A stretch of 64,000 bases of DNA from Pseudoalteromonas aurantia (GCF_005886875.1 NZ_PNBY01000012.1:35932-99931); one strand, 5' to 3'; shown: positions 21,888 to 31,462, counted from the stretch's first letter. Translations and numbers: made by a program. The notes: generated by a model not told the origin, from the letters alone.

Positions 21888-23078
21888 CTAAGGCGCCTCA
21901 GTTGTTTGTAGCAATGTATTCATCAATGTATTTGCAGCCGTATGGGCGATTGTTTTAATTTTTTCTCTATTCGTGTTGTCTCCCATCTCATAAGTGACGG
22001 CGTGAACTCGGTAGGTGTCAGATATGTATTGTTTAAATACCCCTTTGTTTGGGTTATTCCCTGGTTTTTGTATAACCTGGAATGAAGGCATTTGTTGGTC
22101 TAGCTGTTCAAGCCATAGTGTGGTGAGCATTGGGTTTTTGATAGGGTATGTATGTGGCATAGTGTAAAATATATCTTTACGTGTTGAGTGAAAGTCCACG
22201 GCATACGCAATACTATGGCCTTCCTTAACCAATTGGGTTAAATACTGATGTACAGCTTGTGTTTCAGGCTGTTTAAATGCCTTCCAATCCCTATTTAAAT
22301 CAACACCATTGGCATTATGTCGCCAATTACCTAGCTGTACGCCATCAGGGTTTAAATTAGGGATCACTAACACATTATACTGTGTTCGAAAATGGCGCGC
22401 TTGCGGTGTATCGGCAAGCAAGGTTTCTGTAAATGGGAACAGTGCCAAAGCGCCTGTGATTTCTGGGGGATGCTGTCGACCAAGTACCACCAACCATTGC
22501 TTGGCATTATGACGTTGAATAATGGCTTTAATAGGGCGTTTATTGACAGATTGGCCTAAAGTAATGATATCAAGTTGGCCATTATTTTTTAGTGCTGTAT
22601 ACCAATTATCATAGTCATCATTAGTAATGATTTCTTGACCTGCAATTAAGGTAGGCTGTTGATTGATGTCTAAGTCGAATGTCATGACTTCACCATGACG
22701 TTTAAATGGGATTTTCTGCCAATTTGATTGCTTACTCTCTTGATCGACACGTATTTTAGGATGGTAGCGATTGCTACCTCCCTCAACATGCATATCAATA
22801 TGAATGGTATGAGAAAACTTACCCGACACACTAAATGCATACCAAGGACTGTCATTGATCGGCATGTTTTCGGGTTGTAGGGTTAATTTGTAGCGATTTT
22901 TACCAGTTTGTTCGCACTTATCCAACCGCGCCGCGGGGAACTGCGTGTCAAAGTTTACGTCATTAAAGTGGCATGTGGACGATACAGCGTCTGTTTGGGT
23001 ACTTTTGGCATAATGTTGGCAGCCAACTATAGAGAGAGTGGTTATTAGTAATGTGCTGAGCAGAAATGTGTTTTTCAT
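21888..23078 (-). CDS. M14-family zinc carboxypeptidase, lipoprotein
   Basis: A 396-residue protein with lipobox LSIVGC (Cys at residue 20), hence envelope-anchored. An N-terminal beta-sandwich-like region (about 25-165), of the kind found in M14B/cytosolic-carboxypeptidase-like enzymes, precedes the catalytic domain. Zinc ligands are in RQHPPE (His and Glu, near residue 203) and DFHSTRKD (His, near 296). The substrate-binding Asn-Arg pair is in GVDLNRDW (near 262), and the catalytic Glu is in TYEMGDN (near 361). It would trim C-terminal residues from peptides. Placed between a TonB receptor and a D-aminoacylase, it probably processes imported peptides, perhaps ones containing D-residues or derived from peptidoglycan; this last part is inference. 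Confidence 0.87.
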   Translation of the reverse strand: MKNTFLLSTLLITTLSIVGCQHYAKSTQTDAVSSTCHFNDVNFDTQFPAARLDKCEQTGKNRYKLTLQPENMPINDSPWYAFSVSGKFSHTIHIDMHVEGGSNRYHPKIRVDQESKQSNWQKIPFKRHGEVMTFDLDINQQPTLIAGQEIITNDDYDNWYTALKNNGQLDIITLGQSVNKRPIKAIIQRHNAKQWLVVLGRQHPPEITGALALFPFTETLLADTPQARHFRTQYNVLVIPNLNPDGVQLGNWRHNANGVDLNRDWKAFKQPETQAVHQYLTQLVKEGHSIAYAVDFHSTRKDIFYTMPHTYPIKNPMLTTLWLEQLDQQMPSFQVIQKPGNNPNKGVFKQYISDTYRVHAVTYEMGDNTNREKIKTIAHTAANTLMNTLLQTTEAP

Positions 23079-23101
23079 GAGAAACCTGTTGCTGTTCGGT
23101 G

Positions 23102-23122
23102 GGCGGCTATTATTTAGCCGCC
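23102..23122 (-). promoter_or_regulatory. Intercistronic hairpin between TonB receptor and peptidase genes
   Basis: GGCGGCTA and TAGCCGCC are perfect 8-bp arms around a five-base loop, in the 60-bp gap inside the operon. It lacks a T-run, so it looks more like an mRNA-stabilising or processing hairpin that sets the receptor/enzyme ratio than a full terminator. Confidence 0.5.
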
Positions 23123-23138
23123 GGGGAATTAAAACTAA

Positions 23139-25976
23139 TTAAAATGATGTGCTTACGCTTGCATAGATGTATCTACCTCGGTTGGAATGAAGACTACCAA
23201 AATAACCATGTGCGAGTTCGTCAGCAATAGGTGGGTGTGCTTCAAAAATATTTCTAATACCCACCTGGATTTTTGTGCCATCGAGCTGAGAATCTTCAGC
23301 GAACTGATAGCTTGCATGCGTATTCCAAGTTTTAAAGCTACTAACAGGCAGCGTTAACATTTGTTCATTCACTTCGGCTGTTGTACTTGTGTCCGTTACT
23401 GGGCCTGTATAGTTATAATTTATTCCGGCACTAAACTGTTCCTTCTGCCAGTTTAATTGTACCTTAGCTCTGAGTTTGGGTCGGCCATTTTGCTCAATCA
23501 GGTCACCAGCACCAGTGACATTTCTATCACTTGGGACTGCGCTATTACCAGCCTGTTGTGCTGCGATAATTTGCGCTGAAATTGGATCTGGTACTTGCTC
23601 AAACTTAAGCAGCTTTGCAGTATTACCTAATAGCTCCCATTTACCCCATTTAGTATCTAGGGTATAAACAAATGAAAGGTCGACGCCCTCTATTTGTCGA
23701 ATATTCAGGTTCATGTAGGTATTATTTATATGTATGACTTCTTGAGTTTGCGGATCACGTATTACCGCATCGTTTTTACTGCCTTGACTACGCAGTAAGC
23801 CGTCATACAGTAAGTGTGAAGAACCGGGTAAAATACCGACCAAATTTTCTTGCTTGATGCGCCAGATATCCGCAGTGAATGTGAGTGAATCCGTGGGCTC
23901 TAATACAAAACCGAATGAAGTATTGGTTGATTCTTCTGGTTTTAGATCACTTGAACCGCTGCGGATGTCGCTGATCCCATAGCTGTCATCAAGAATGGGG
24001 TCGTAAATTGAGTTACTACGCGGTACCGCTTCGGCTGTGACCTGAGGTAATCCGGGTGCTCTAAAACCGCCAGCATACGACGCGCGTACACTGATCCAAT
24101 CTGCTGGCTCCCAAAATAACGCCACCTTTGGCTTGAGTGCATCTCCGACATCTGAAAAGTGTTCATACCTGGCTGCAATCTGTAATTCCAACATTTGATC
24201 AGCGGTGTCAATTAAAGGTAATAATAGTTCACCGTATGCTGAAAAGACTTTTCTTGACCCATTTGAATCGGGCGTTGGACTACTGCCTAATACATCACTA
24301 CCAGATAGTTCTTTACCAGTAATTTGGTCGATAAATGGTACGCTGCCATCAAGTAATTGATCTCTATCATCAGCAAATGTTTCACGTCTATACTCAATGC
24401 CCATCGCAATGCCGGCGTCTCCGTCAGGCAGAGAAAAAAGTTGGCCATTACTTATTTTAAAATCAAATGACGTCAAACTGGTTTTTGAATCACGCGATAC
24501 GTCGGTCATAAAAGACGAAATAACAGATGCACTATTCAGTGTATTGTCTGCTGTATTTGGGTTACTTGGATCTGCGCCTGTAAATAAGTTATACGCTTGT
24601 TCTTCGTTGAGACTATTGATTGCCTGTTGAAATTTACTCGCTTGGACTCTGTTTGCCATATCATTCGTTTCAGCTTCACTATAGAAAACAGCCGTTTCCC
24701 AATCCCAATCAGTCATTTGCCCTTGTAAGCCAACAAGGATCCGATAGCTTGTATCATCGACTGTAATATGCCTGGGCCCTGCGTCTAACGGGCGGTATCT
24801 ATTTAATTTAATCTCTTCATTGAACGGGTTAAATGCCGCATCTTTACTAATCACAAAACGTTGTGCTGTAAGGTTATGAGTTTGTTCTCTTGTACGTTTA
24901 GCTTGTGCTTTGTAATAGATGGCTTCTGAAAATAGAGAAAGCTCATCAGAAAATTCATGCGTTAGGTGGCCATAAAGGTTTAAGCGTTCTACATCTGACA
25001 CCAAAGATCGATGAGGAGCTCTATCAAAACGAAGCGATCTAGGTGTTCCCCCAGAGTTGGCGCAAACGGATTCAGTTATTTTTTGCTCGCAGTCTTGGCC
25101 GTTAGCAGGGCTTAAGTGAAATAAACCCAAAGAGTCAGAACGAAAATCTCCCCAAGGTGTCGAAGTTGTACGGTTATCTAATTGAGTGTCACCAATAAAT
25201 GCCTCGGGTAACGTTGAGAAATTACGTAGATCATGGCTTTTTGAATAATCACGTTCACTTGCCATCATACCTTCTCGGTCATACAACGTCATTGACCCTG
25301 TAAAGTGAGAGGCGTTATCGTTAAAATTAAATCCAGTGAGGAGGTTCACTGTTGATTCATTCAATGTGGTTCCTTGCGAGCTACCATGCTTTACTGTGAT
25401 TTTGTTACCTTCAAAGTCACTTTTAAGCTGGTAGTTAACCACGCCCGCGACCGCGTCAGAGCCATAGATAGCGGCCGCGCCATCACGAAGTATTTGTAAT
25501 GATCTGAGTCCGGCGACAGGTAAGGTGTTGGAGTTGACGGTGCTGACAGGTACAAAGTTTTCAGACTGTGTGCCGGGGTGGGTTACAAGCCTACGCCCAT
25601 TGAGTAAAGTCAATGTATTACCGGTTCCCAAGCCACGTAAATTAATAGAAGAAACATCACCTCTAGCATCGTTTACACCACCATTACCCGTTGATGCTCC
25701 AAAGTTGACCTGTCCCATTTGCGGAATAGACCGGATCAAATCATCACCTGTCATTGCGCCACTATTTTGTATATCGACATCGGTCAAGGTGGTCACAGGC
25801 AGCGCGCCCACATCTGCGGTACGCTTGATGTTTGATCCAATCACCGAGATTTTCTCAATGTCCGCTTCGTTATTGTTATTAGCGAAAGAAGTGTGTGGCA
25901 AAATAGCTGTTAGAAGACAGATACTCATATAGCTTAAGCGAGGTGTCGAGTTTTGCTGGGTTTTGTTTCTTATCAT
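23139..25976 (-). CDS. TonB-dependent outer-membrane receptor (D-amino-acid/peptide cluster)
   Basis: A 945-residue receptor. A signal peptide (cleavage near PHTSFA/NNN, residue 32) leads to a plug domain (about 45-170) with EKISVIGSNIKRT, LIRSIPQMG, and the INLRGLGTGNTLTLLNGRRLV segment typical of large CirA/BtuB-like receptors for organic substrates. The rest is a 22-strand-type barrel, with a family C-terminal motif ending in YASVSTSF (terminal Phe). It is the first gene of an operon with an M14 peptidase and a D-aminoacylase, which suggests peptides or N-acylated amino acids rather than iron chelates as cargo. The operon is divergent from the dgc genes and shares with them a palindromic promoter site. 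Confidence 0.9.
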   Translation of the reverse strand: MIRNKTQQNSTPRLSYMSICLLTAILPHTSFANNNNEADIEKISVIGSNIKRTADVGALPVTTLTDVDIQNSGAMTGDDLIRSIPQMGQVNFGASTGNGGVNDARGDVSSINLRGLGTGNTLTLLNGRRLVTHPGTQSENFVPVSTVNSNTLPVAGLRSLQILRDGAAAIYGSDAVAGVVNYQLKSDFEGNKITVKHGSSQGTTLNESTVNLLTGFNFNDNASHFTGSMTLYDREGMMASERDYSKSHDLRNFSTLPEAFIGDTQLDNRTTSTPWGDFRSDSLGLFHLSPANGQDCEQKITESVCANSGGTPRSLRFDRAPHRSLVSDVERLNLYGHLTHEFSDELSLFSEAIYYKAQAKRTREQTHNLTAQRFVISKDAAFNPFNEEIKLNRYRPLDAGPRHITVDDTSYRILVGLQGQMTDWDWETAVFYSEAETNDMANRVQASKFQQAINSLNEEQAYNLFTGADPSNPNTADNTLNSASVISSFMTDVSRDSKTSLTSFDFKISNGQLFSLPDGDAGIAMGIEYRRETFADDRDQLLDGSVPFIDQITGKELSGSDVLGSSPTPDSNGSRKVFSAYGELLLPLIDTADQMLELQIAARYEHFSDVGDALKPKVALFWEPADWISVRASYAGGFRAPGLPQVTAEAVPRSNSIYDPILDDSYGISDIRSGSSDLKPEESTNTSFGFVLEPTDSLTFTADIWRIKQENLVGILPGSSHLLYDGLLRSQGSKNDAVIRDPQTQEVIHINNTYMNLNIRQIEGVDLSFVYTLDTKWGKWELLGNTAKLLKFEQVPDPISAQIIAAQQAGNSAVPSDRNVTGAGDLIEQNGRPKLRAKVQLNWQKEQFSAGINYNYTGPVTDTSTTAEVNEQMLTLPVSSFKTWNTHASYQFAEDSQLDGTKIQVGIRNIFEAHPPIADELAHGYFGSLHSNRGRYIYASVSTSF

Positions 25977-26070
25977 GATAGCCCCTGTGCGCTTTATGTC
26001 ATTGTTGTTGTTTCTTGACTACTAACATTGGCGAATTAATTAAGAACTTACAATTGACACTTAGTTTACA

Positions 26071-26094
26071 TGTCATAACCTTTGGTTATGACCT
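26071..26094. promoter_or_regulatory. Candidate DgcR operator between the divergent operons
   Basis: GTCATAACC and GGTTATGAC (26072-26092) are perfect 9-bp inverted arms around TTT. The right side extends to GGTTATGACCT (26084-26094), and the same 11-mer recurs in front of dgcN at 28837-28847. Located between the TonB-receptor operon and the NhaC-transporter operon, it could serve both. Binding by the LysR protein encoded at 27935 is inference. Confidence 0.6.
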
Positions 26095-26191
26095 CAAATA
26101 ATAATATAAGAACAAGTGTACGTATCGGCGTGTTAACTTAATTTTAGACAACATTGACAGTATCGATCGTAACAACCATAAGGCAAAACTT

Positions 26192-27925
26192 ATGAATAAA
26201 ATAATAAATAAGGGGATGCTTTCGGGCTTGGTGTTTTTGATGGCTATTATCGTGGGCCTTTACATTAATGCATGGGTGCCTAAACAGTGGGTAGAGCAAA
26301 TTTATCATTACGATGTATCAAAAAATGAACATGGACAATTGAGCTATGTATTTAAAGGAGAAACTCAAATTATTGAACACGTTACCGATTATGCTAACTC
26401 TGTATTAAACCAAACGCATCTTGATCAGCTAGGAGATGTGGATCCAGCAATAAAAAGCCAATGGGTTAGGTTAAATAATGGCGATATTGCACAGCTTAAA
26501 CCTGCTTTTCATTTTGGTTTTTGGTCATTAATGCCAGCCATCGTAACCATATCGCTTTGTTTATTGACGAGAGAACCGTTGAGTGCGTTATTCTCAGGCA
26601 TTATTACTGGCGCATTTAGTTTGGGTTTATTTGATATTACAGATGGGGTGATCATCCCTTATTTGGCTAATCAAAGTAGTGTGGGTTTATTAATATTGTA
26701 TTTATGGTTACTTGGTGGGCTGTTAGGAGTATGGTCAAAAACGGGGGCGGCACAAGCTTTTGCCGATTTTATGACACACCATTGTGTGAAGGGACCTCGC
26801 TCAGCGAAAGTCATTACTTGGTTGCTCGGCGTTCTCTTTTTTCAGGGCGGTACAATGAGTACAGTGCTCGTTGGGACAACGGTAAAGCCTTTTGCAGATA
26901 AAGCAAAAGTTAGTCATGAAGAAATGAGCTATATTGTTGATTCAACTGCCTCGCCAATTGCTGCCGTACTGGCTTTTAACGCTTGGCCTGCTTATGTTCA
27001 GGCTTTGATTTTTGTGCCTGGAGTGGCGTTTTTAGCCACCGAATCACAGCGAATTGAGTTTTTCTTTTCCAGCATACCCTTTAGTTTTTATGGGGTGTTA
27101 GCGGTGTTAGGGACCTTGCTCTTGAGTCTAAATATTACACGGTTTTCTGGGGAACGGATAAGGCAAGCTCAACAGCGTGCCGCGAAGACAGGTAAACTGG
27201 ATGCTGATGGTGCAACACCTCTGAGTGCAAAAGAACTACATACCACGGATGTACCAAAAGGTTATTTACCCAATGCGATGGAGTTTTTATGCCCATTATT
27301 GGTTTTAGTCACTATCGCAGTAGGTACTTTTATTGTGCTTGGAACACCGGAAGTTAACTGGGCCTTTTCGGCGGCTTTATTATTGAGTATTGCGGTGGCG
27401 CTTGGCAAAGGGATGGCGCTAGTGGATGTGATAGATGGATTAGGAAATGGTCTTAAAGGGGTTGTTTTGGCCTCGGTTATTCTCATGTTGGCAGTGGTTG
27501 TTGGAACATTAAGTAAAGAGCTTGGAGGTGGCTTATACTTAGTTAATTTACTTGGCGATAGCATTGCATATTGGTTGTTGCCGCTGTTGTTATTGTTACT
27601 GAGTATGGTGATTGCTTTTTCGACCGGAACCAGTTGGGGAACGTATGCGATTGCTTTTCCGCTCGCTATGCCATTGGCTTGGTCGATCGGTCATATCCAC
27701 GAATTACAAAACATAGAACTGTATATGATGATCTGCTTTACGACAGTACTTAATGGGAGCATATACGGTGATCAATGTTCGCCGATCTCAGATACCACCA
27801 TTTTAAGTGCTATGACTACTGGGTGCGATTTAATGGACCATGTTAAGTCACAAATTGTGCCCGCCACATGGGCTATGGCTGCGGCCGCATCAATGTGGAC
27901 TGCCAGTGTCATTATTTTTACTTAG
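26192..27925 (+). CDS. NhaC-family transporter of the D-glutamate cluster
   Basis: A 577-residue integral membrane protein of the Na+/H+ antiporter NhaC superfamily. The first helix (about 10-27) is followed by a hydrophilic loop of about 75 residues, probably periplasmic, and then about eleven further helices. Family features include [34 protein letters not shown], and near the end [19 protein letters not shown] and [16 protein letters not shown]. Members move protons and sodium, sometimes with organic anions. Its place directly before a LysR gene and dgcN-dgcA suggests that here it carries the cluster's substrate (D-Glu or another amino acid) or balances ions during uptake. Ten bases separate it from the LysR gene. 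Confidence 0.85.
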   Translation: MNKIINKGMLSGLVFLMAIIVGLYINAWVPKQWVEQIYHYDVSKNEHGQLSYVFKGETQIIEHVTDYANSVLNQTHLDQLGDVDPAIKSQWVRLNNGDIAQLKPAFHFGFWSLMPAIVTISLCLLTREPLSALFSGIITGAFSLGLFDITDGVIIPYLANQSSVGLLILYLWLLGGLLGVWSKTGAAQAFADFMTHHCVKGPRSAKVITWLLGVLFFQGGTMSTVLVGTTVKPFADKAKVSHEEMSYIVDSTASPIAAVLAFNAWPAYVQALIFVPGVAFLATESQRIEFFFSSIPFSFYGVLAVLGTLLLSLNITRFSGERIRQAQQRAAKTGKLDADGATPLSAKELHTTDVPKGYLPNAMEFLCPLLVLVTIAVGTFIVLGTPEVNWAFSAALLLSIAVALGKGMALVDVIDGLGNGLKGVVLASVILMLAVVVGTLSKELGGGLYLVNLLGDSIAYWLLPLLLLLLSMVIAFSTGTSWGTYAIAFPLAMPLAWSIGHIHELQNIELYMMICFTTVLNGSIYGDQCSPISDTTILSAMTTGCDLMDHVKSQIVPATWAMAAAASMWTASVIIFT

Positions 27926-27934
27926 GGAGATGAA

Positions 27935-28819
27935 ATGCGCTTACGTCATATAGAGGTATTTTATGCTGTTTATACGACAGGCTCGATTACGAACGCGGCG
28001 AAGATATTACATGTATCTCAGCCGTCTGTCAGTAAGGTTTTGGGCCATGCAGAAATGCAACTAGGTTTTCAGCTTTTTAAGCGTTTAAAAGGGCGGCTGT
28101 TACCAACCAAAGAAGCAGATATGCTCTTTTCAGAAGTAGATAAAATTTACCATCAGTTACGCTCAGTAAAAAATACGTCTGAAAATATTAAAAAACACGA
28201 ATATGGAAACATTAACCTTGGGATCACACCTGCACTTGGTTTCCAATATGTGCCTAAAGCGATTGCCGCATTTGGGCAAGAAAGTCCGCATGTCAATTTT
28301 CAATTACAAACGGTACATAATGAGGCCATTTTACAAACTTTGCTTGAGAGAAAGTGTGATTTGGCCTGTTTATTCTCTCCAGATATTAGACCTGGGCTTT
28401 CGTCGATCACGCTAACAGACTCTGAGCTGATGATTGTTTACCCAAAATCAATGTTTGAGGATGAGCCCGATGTGATGTCGCTTGAACAACTTATTGGAAA
28501 ACCGTTTATTGATATTGCTGATAGTGGGCCATTAGGAGACCTATTGTGGGCACGTTTAATGGAAGAGAACGTGTCTTTGAGTTCGACGATCCGTGTTCAA
28601 ACCTATTTTTTTGCAGTTCGGCTGGTGGCACAAGGGGTAGGCTTATGTGTCGTCGATAAATTTACCGCACTTGGCAACATGGATGACACAATGGGGATGG
28701 CATCTTTTTACCCTCCATTAACGTTCAATGTAGACGCAGTTTATTTAGAAAACCATACAATATCTAATGTGGCTAGGCAATTTATAGACTTATTAAGTTC
28801 AACACTTTCAGATGGTTAA
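27935..28819 (+). CDS. LysR-family regulator of the D-glutamate cluster (DgcR-like)
   Basis: A 294-residue LysR-type protein: helix-turn-helix in residues 1-60 (LRHIEVFYAVYTTGSITNAA, LHVSQPSVSKVLGHAEMQLG), then the effector-binding domain (GNINLGITPALGFQYVPKAI, and LVAQGVGLCVVDKFTA near 230). It is co-directional with the transporter (10 bp gap) and 110 bp upstream of dgcN, so it sits inside the catabolic cluster. In marine Pseudoalteromonas a LysR protein, DgcR, activates dgcN-dgcA in response to D-glutamate; this gene holds the corresponding position. It is related to the NocR/ArgP-like group rather than to the hut-linked LysR at 15404. Confidence 0.85.
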   Translation: MRLRHIEVFYAVYTTGSITNAAKILHVSQPSVSKVLGHAEMQLGFQLFKRLKGRLLPTKEADMLFSEVDKIYHQLRSVKNTSENIKKHEYGNINLGITPALGFQYVPKAIAAFGQESPHVNFQLQTVHNEAILQTLLERKCDLACLFSPDIRPGLSSITLTDSELMIVYPKSMFEDEPDVMSLEQLIGKPFIDIADSGPLGDLLWARLMEENVSLSSTIRVQTYFFAVRLVAQGVGLCVVDKFTALGNMDDTMGMASFYPPLTFNVDAVYLENHTISNVARQFIDLLSSTLSDG

Positions 28820-28836
28820 TACTTGGTATGCGTTAA

Positions 28837-28847
28837 GGTTATGACCT
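28837..28847. promoter_or_regulatory. Second copy of the candidate operator, upstream of dgcN
   Basis: GGTTATGACCT, identical to 26084-26094. With the preceding A it reads AGGT-TATG-ACCT, a short dyad, 83 bp before the dgcN start. This suggests that dgcN-dgcA have their own regulated promoter in the 110-bp gap after the LysR gene. Confidence 0.5.
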
Positions 28848-28929
28848 GTTTAAACCTTCTAACTTCAAAAAGTTAACAGATTGGATATGCTCAATGAGTG
28901 ATTAGTTTTAAACCATTGGGAAGAGAATA

Positions 28930-29931
28930 ATGATAATTCAAGCACCATATCTGGTCTTTTTAGGTGACGCAACCGACAAACTGTCAATCAAAATGGCACA
29001 GGGAGTTGCAGACTGGCGTGCACAACTGTGTATTGGTGAAATGTCGGTTCCAGGGTGTACTGTGACAACAGGGTTAGAACAGATGGATATTCCCAGGGCA
29101 GCCAAACTCGGGGCAAAAACATTTGTTCTCGGATTTGCCAACAGTGGCGGTTATTTAGAAGCGAAATGGGTCCCCTACATTCAAGAGGCATTGAAACATG
29201 GCATGGATGTCGTCAGCGGTCTACATGATAAATTGACGGATGTAAGCGATATTCGTCAGATGGCGCAATCACTGGGTCGACAATTAATAGACATTCGACA
29301 TCCGAGCGAAAAATTTAAAACAGGCACGGGGAAAGAGCGTGTCGGTAAACGCCTTCTTACAGTGGGAACAGATTGCTCCGTCGGTAAAATGTATACATCT
29401 CTTGCCATTGAAAAGCATTTAAAAGCGCAGGGCGTCTCTGCATCAATAAAAGCGACCGGCCAATGCGGTATATTAATTGCCGGTGGTGGTGTGGCAATAG
29501 ATTGTGTCGCTGCTGATTTTATTTCTGGGGCTGTTGAGCAATTGTCTCCTGATGCCGACAGCACGCATTGGGATATTATTGAAGGTCAAGGTTCTTTGTC
29601 ACACCCTGCTTTCGCTGGCGTGAGTTTAGGTCTATTACATGGCGCTCAGCCAGACGCGTTAGTGGTTTGTCATGCCATGAGTCGCTATCATATGAGGGGG
29701 TTACCGCACCAAAGTTTGCCAACAATTATAGATACGATTAGGCTCAATGAGCAGGCGGCAAGGCTGACTAATCCAAATGCAAAGGTCATTGGTATTTCGG
29801 TAAATACATCGAGTGTCAGTGAAGAAGATGGGATCGCTTTTTGCCAAGCGTTAAGTCAAGAATTAAATATGCCGTGTGTAGATCCACTTAGAATGGGTGT
29901 AGCAACATTACTTGAGAGTTTGGCATTATGA
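28930..29931 (+). CDS. dgcN: D-glutamate N-acetyltransferase DgcN (DUF1611)
   Basis: A 333-residue cytoplasmic protein of the DUF1611 family. The N-terminal part (1-130) is Rossmann-like, and a P-loop-type motif GTDCSVGKM at about residues 145-153 opens the C-terminal NTPase-like domain; EGQGSLSHPA lies near residue 218. Proteins of this family paired with an enolase-superfamily racemase have been shown in marine bacteria and halophilic archaea to acetylate D-glutamate with acetyl-CoA to N-acetyl-D-glutamate. GGAAGAG precedes the ATG. Its last codons overlap dgcA by four bases (ATGA), indicating tight translational coupling. Assignment is from family and partner; before that work the family had no known function. 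Confidence 0.88.
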   Translation: MIIQAPYLVFLGDATDKLSIKMAQGVADWRAQLCIGEMSVPGCTVTTGLEQMDIPRAAKLGAKTFVLGFANSGGYLEAKWVPYIQEALKHGMDVVSGLHDKLTDVSDIRQMAQSLGRQLIDIRHPSEKFKTGTGKERVGKRLLTVGTDCSVGKMYTSLAIEKHLKAQGVSASIKATGQCGILIAGGGVAIDCVAADFISGAVEQLSPDADSTHWDIIEGQGSLSHPAFAGVSLGLLHGAQPDALVVCHAMSRYHMRGLPHQSLPTIIDTIRLNEQAARLTNPNAKVIGISVNTSSVSEEDGIAFCQALSQELNMPCVDPLRMGVATLLESLAL

Positions 29932-31007
29932 TCACCACGCAACTCTATCACCACCAAAATGAAGCGTACACGTTATGTATGTATGCTCAAAAAGTGCCAT
30001 TAAAAACGGCTTTTCGTATCGCTAGGGGGGCAAAAACTGAAGCCGAAGTGATGATTATTACCATCTCTTCTGGCAAGCATACGGGGTGGGCCGAATCGGT
30101 TCCTTATAAAAGGTATGCCGAGTCATATCAAAAATCAGTAGAGCAAGTTCATAATGTAGTGATGCAAAGCCAATGTCTATTCACTTTAAAGCATGCGATT
30201 ACTCAAGCAGTACCAGGCGCCGCAAAGAATGCCCTAGACTGCGCATTATGGGACCTGCAAGCAAAGCTACATAATGATAAGGTTTTGAATTTATTGCCTG
30301 GCTCTAAAGACAATAAATTTGAAGTTAAACCGGTTCTAACGGCACAAACGTTAAGTATTGGTAGCCCAACAGATATGGCAAAGGCTGCTCTAGCATTGGA
30401 CAATGCACCACTAATCAAAGTCAAATTAGATGATGAAAATGTTTTACCTCGAATGCGAGCGATTTATCATGCGTCGCCGAATAGCCAGTTTATTATTGAC
30501 GCAAATGAAGCTTGGTCATTTGAGCAGCTTGAAAATTATGTTGAAGAATTAGCGCAAATGAATGTTGTTTTGATTGAACAACCGCTACCTGAATCTGACG
30601 ATGCAGCATTAGCGGGGTTTAAATCTCCCATTGCACTGTGTGCTGATGAATCATGTCATACAACTGAAGGGTTAGAGAGCTTAGTTGGCAAATATAGTGT
30701 GATTAACATCAAACTTGATAAATCGGGCGGCTTAACAGAAGCTTTACTAATGGTAGAGAAAGCTCGATCTTTAGGTCTCGATATTATGGTTGGTTGTATG
30801 GTTGGCAGTTCTTTGGCAATGGCACCTGCCACCATTGTGGCTCAACAAGCGCAATATGTAGATTTAGATGGGCCGATACTCGTTAGCCAAGACAGACAAC
30901 ATCCGTTTGTTATTCATGGTGGTCAGATGTCAGAGATAGACTGGTCTTTATGGGGGGGACCTGCTGAAAGTGCCGAACTACACTCGCTGTCTGAGCAAAG
31001 CACCTAG
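29928..31007 (+). CDS. dgcA: N-acetyl-D-glutamate racemase DgcA (enolase superfamily)
   Basis: A 359-residue member of the mandelate-racemase/muconate-lactonising group, close to L-Ala-D/L-Glu epimerases. Catalytic features are visible: the K-x-K base (LIKVKLDDE, about residue 164), metal-binding acids in IIDANEAW (about 190), LIEQPLP (about 216) and CADES (about 238), and the second catalytic lysine in INIKLDKSGG (about 260). With DgcN it would turn N-acetyl-D-glutamate into N-acetyl-L-glutamate, which feeds arginine synthesis or is deacetylated to L-Glu. Start overlaps the dgcN stop. The alternative, a murein dipeptide epimerase, is less likely because of the DUF1611 partner, but both act on closely related D-Glu compounds. 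Confidence 0.88.
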   Translation: MITTQLYHHQNEAYTLCMYAQKVPLKTAFRIARGAKTEAEVMIITISSGKHTGWAESVPYKRYAESYQKSVEQVHNVVMQSQCLFTLKHAITQAVPGAAKNALDCALWDLQAKLHNDKVLNLLPGSKDNKFEVKPVLTAQTLSIGSPTDMAKAALALDNAPLIKVKLDDENVLPRMRAIYHASPNSQFIIDANEAWSFEQLENYVEELAQMNVVLIEQPLPESDDAALAGFKSPIALCADESCHTTEGLESLVGKYSVINIKLDKSGGLTEALLMVEKARSLGLDIMVGCMVGSSLAMAPATIVAQQAQYVDLDGPILVSQDRQHPFVIHGGQMSEIDWSLWGGPAESAELHSLSEQST

Positions 31008-31035
31008 GCATGTTTCTATTGTTAAGCAAGTATAA

Positions 31036-31055
31036 AGCCCCTAGAGGGCTTTTTT
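31036..31055 (+). terminator. Rho-independent terminator after dgcA
   Basis: AGCCC-CTAGA-GGGCT followed by TTTTT, 29 bp after the dgcA stop. It marks the end of the dgc operon. Confidence 0.75.
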
Positions 31056-31462
31056 ATCAGCATCAAAAACACCCCAACATTTTAAAATTGTTTTAGTATG
31101 GATTAAAACAGCATACTAAAACGAGTATCTAGTTTACCGTTATTATTCAACACACTTATATCACGCCTTAAATGAGTTGTATGAAGAGCGTCTTTTATTG
31201 AAATGAGATAGCGATTGAACGCTTGATTACTCCAATTTAGGCTCATATGGCTGTAGTAGACAATTGCTGAGCGCAATAAAAAATGATAGGTATATATTAT
31301 GCGATGGTTTTGTGTTCTCTGAACTAATCTAGATGGAACGCTCGTTGGGACTTTCGCTATTAGTCAGGCCTTAAAATAGGATTTCAAACAGATCGTTTTA
31401 CAAAATTTCGTTTTATCTTTTGAAAACGAGTACTCTGCATTTAATACCGTGCTCTTTTTTAT
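31056..31462. other. Gap without a clear gene; possible decayed minus-strand frame
   Basis: No intact gene. On the minus strand a frame of about 74 codons runs from about 31367 down to a double stop at 31140-31145 (it includes SRLVQRTQNHRIIYTYHFLL). With one frameshift it could continue to a stop at 31103. It looks protein-like but matches no family I recognise and may be chance. The right end presumably holds the promoter for the hydrolase gene at 31463. Confidence 0.3.

Noticed and set aside
29928..31007. Murein L-Ala-D/L-Glu epimerase
   Set aside because: Closely related in motifs, but overlap with a DUF1611 gene favours the DgcN/DgcA pair; kept as an alternative in the feature.
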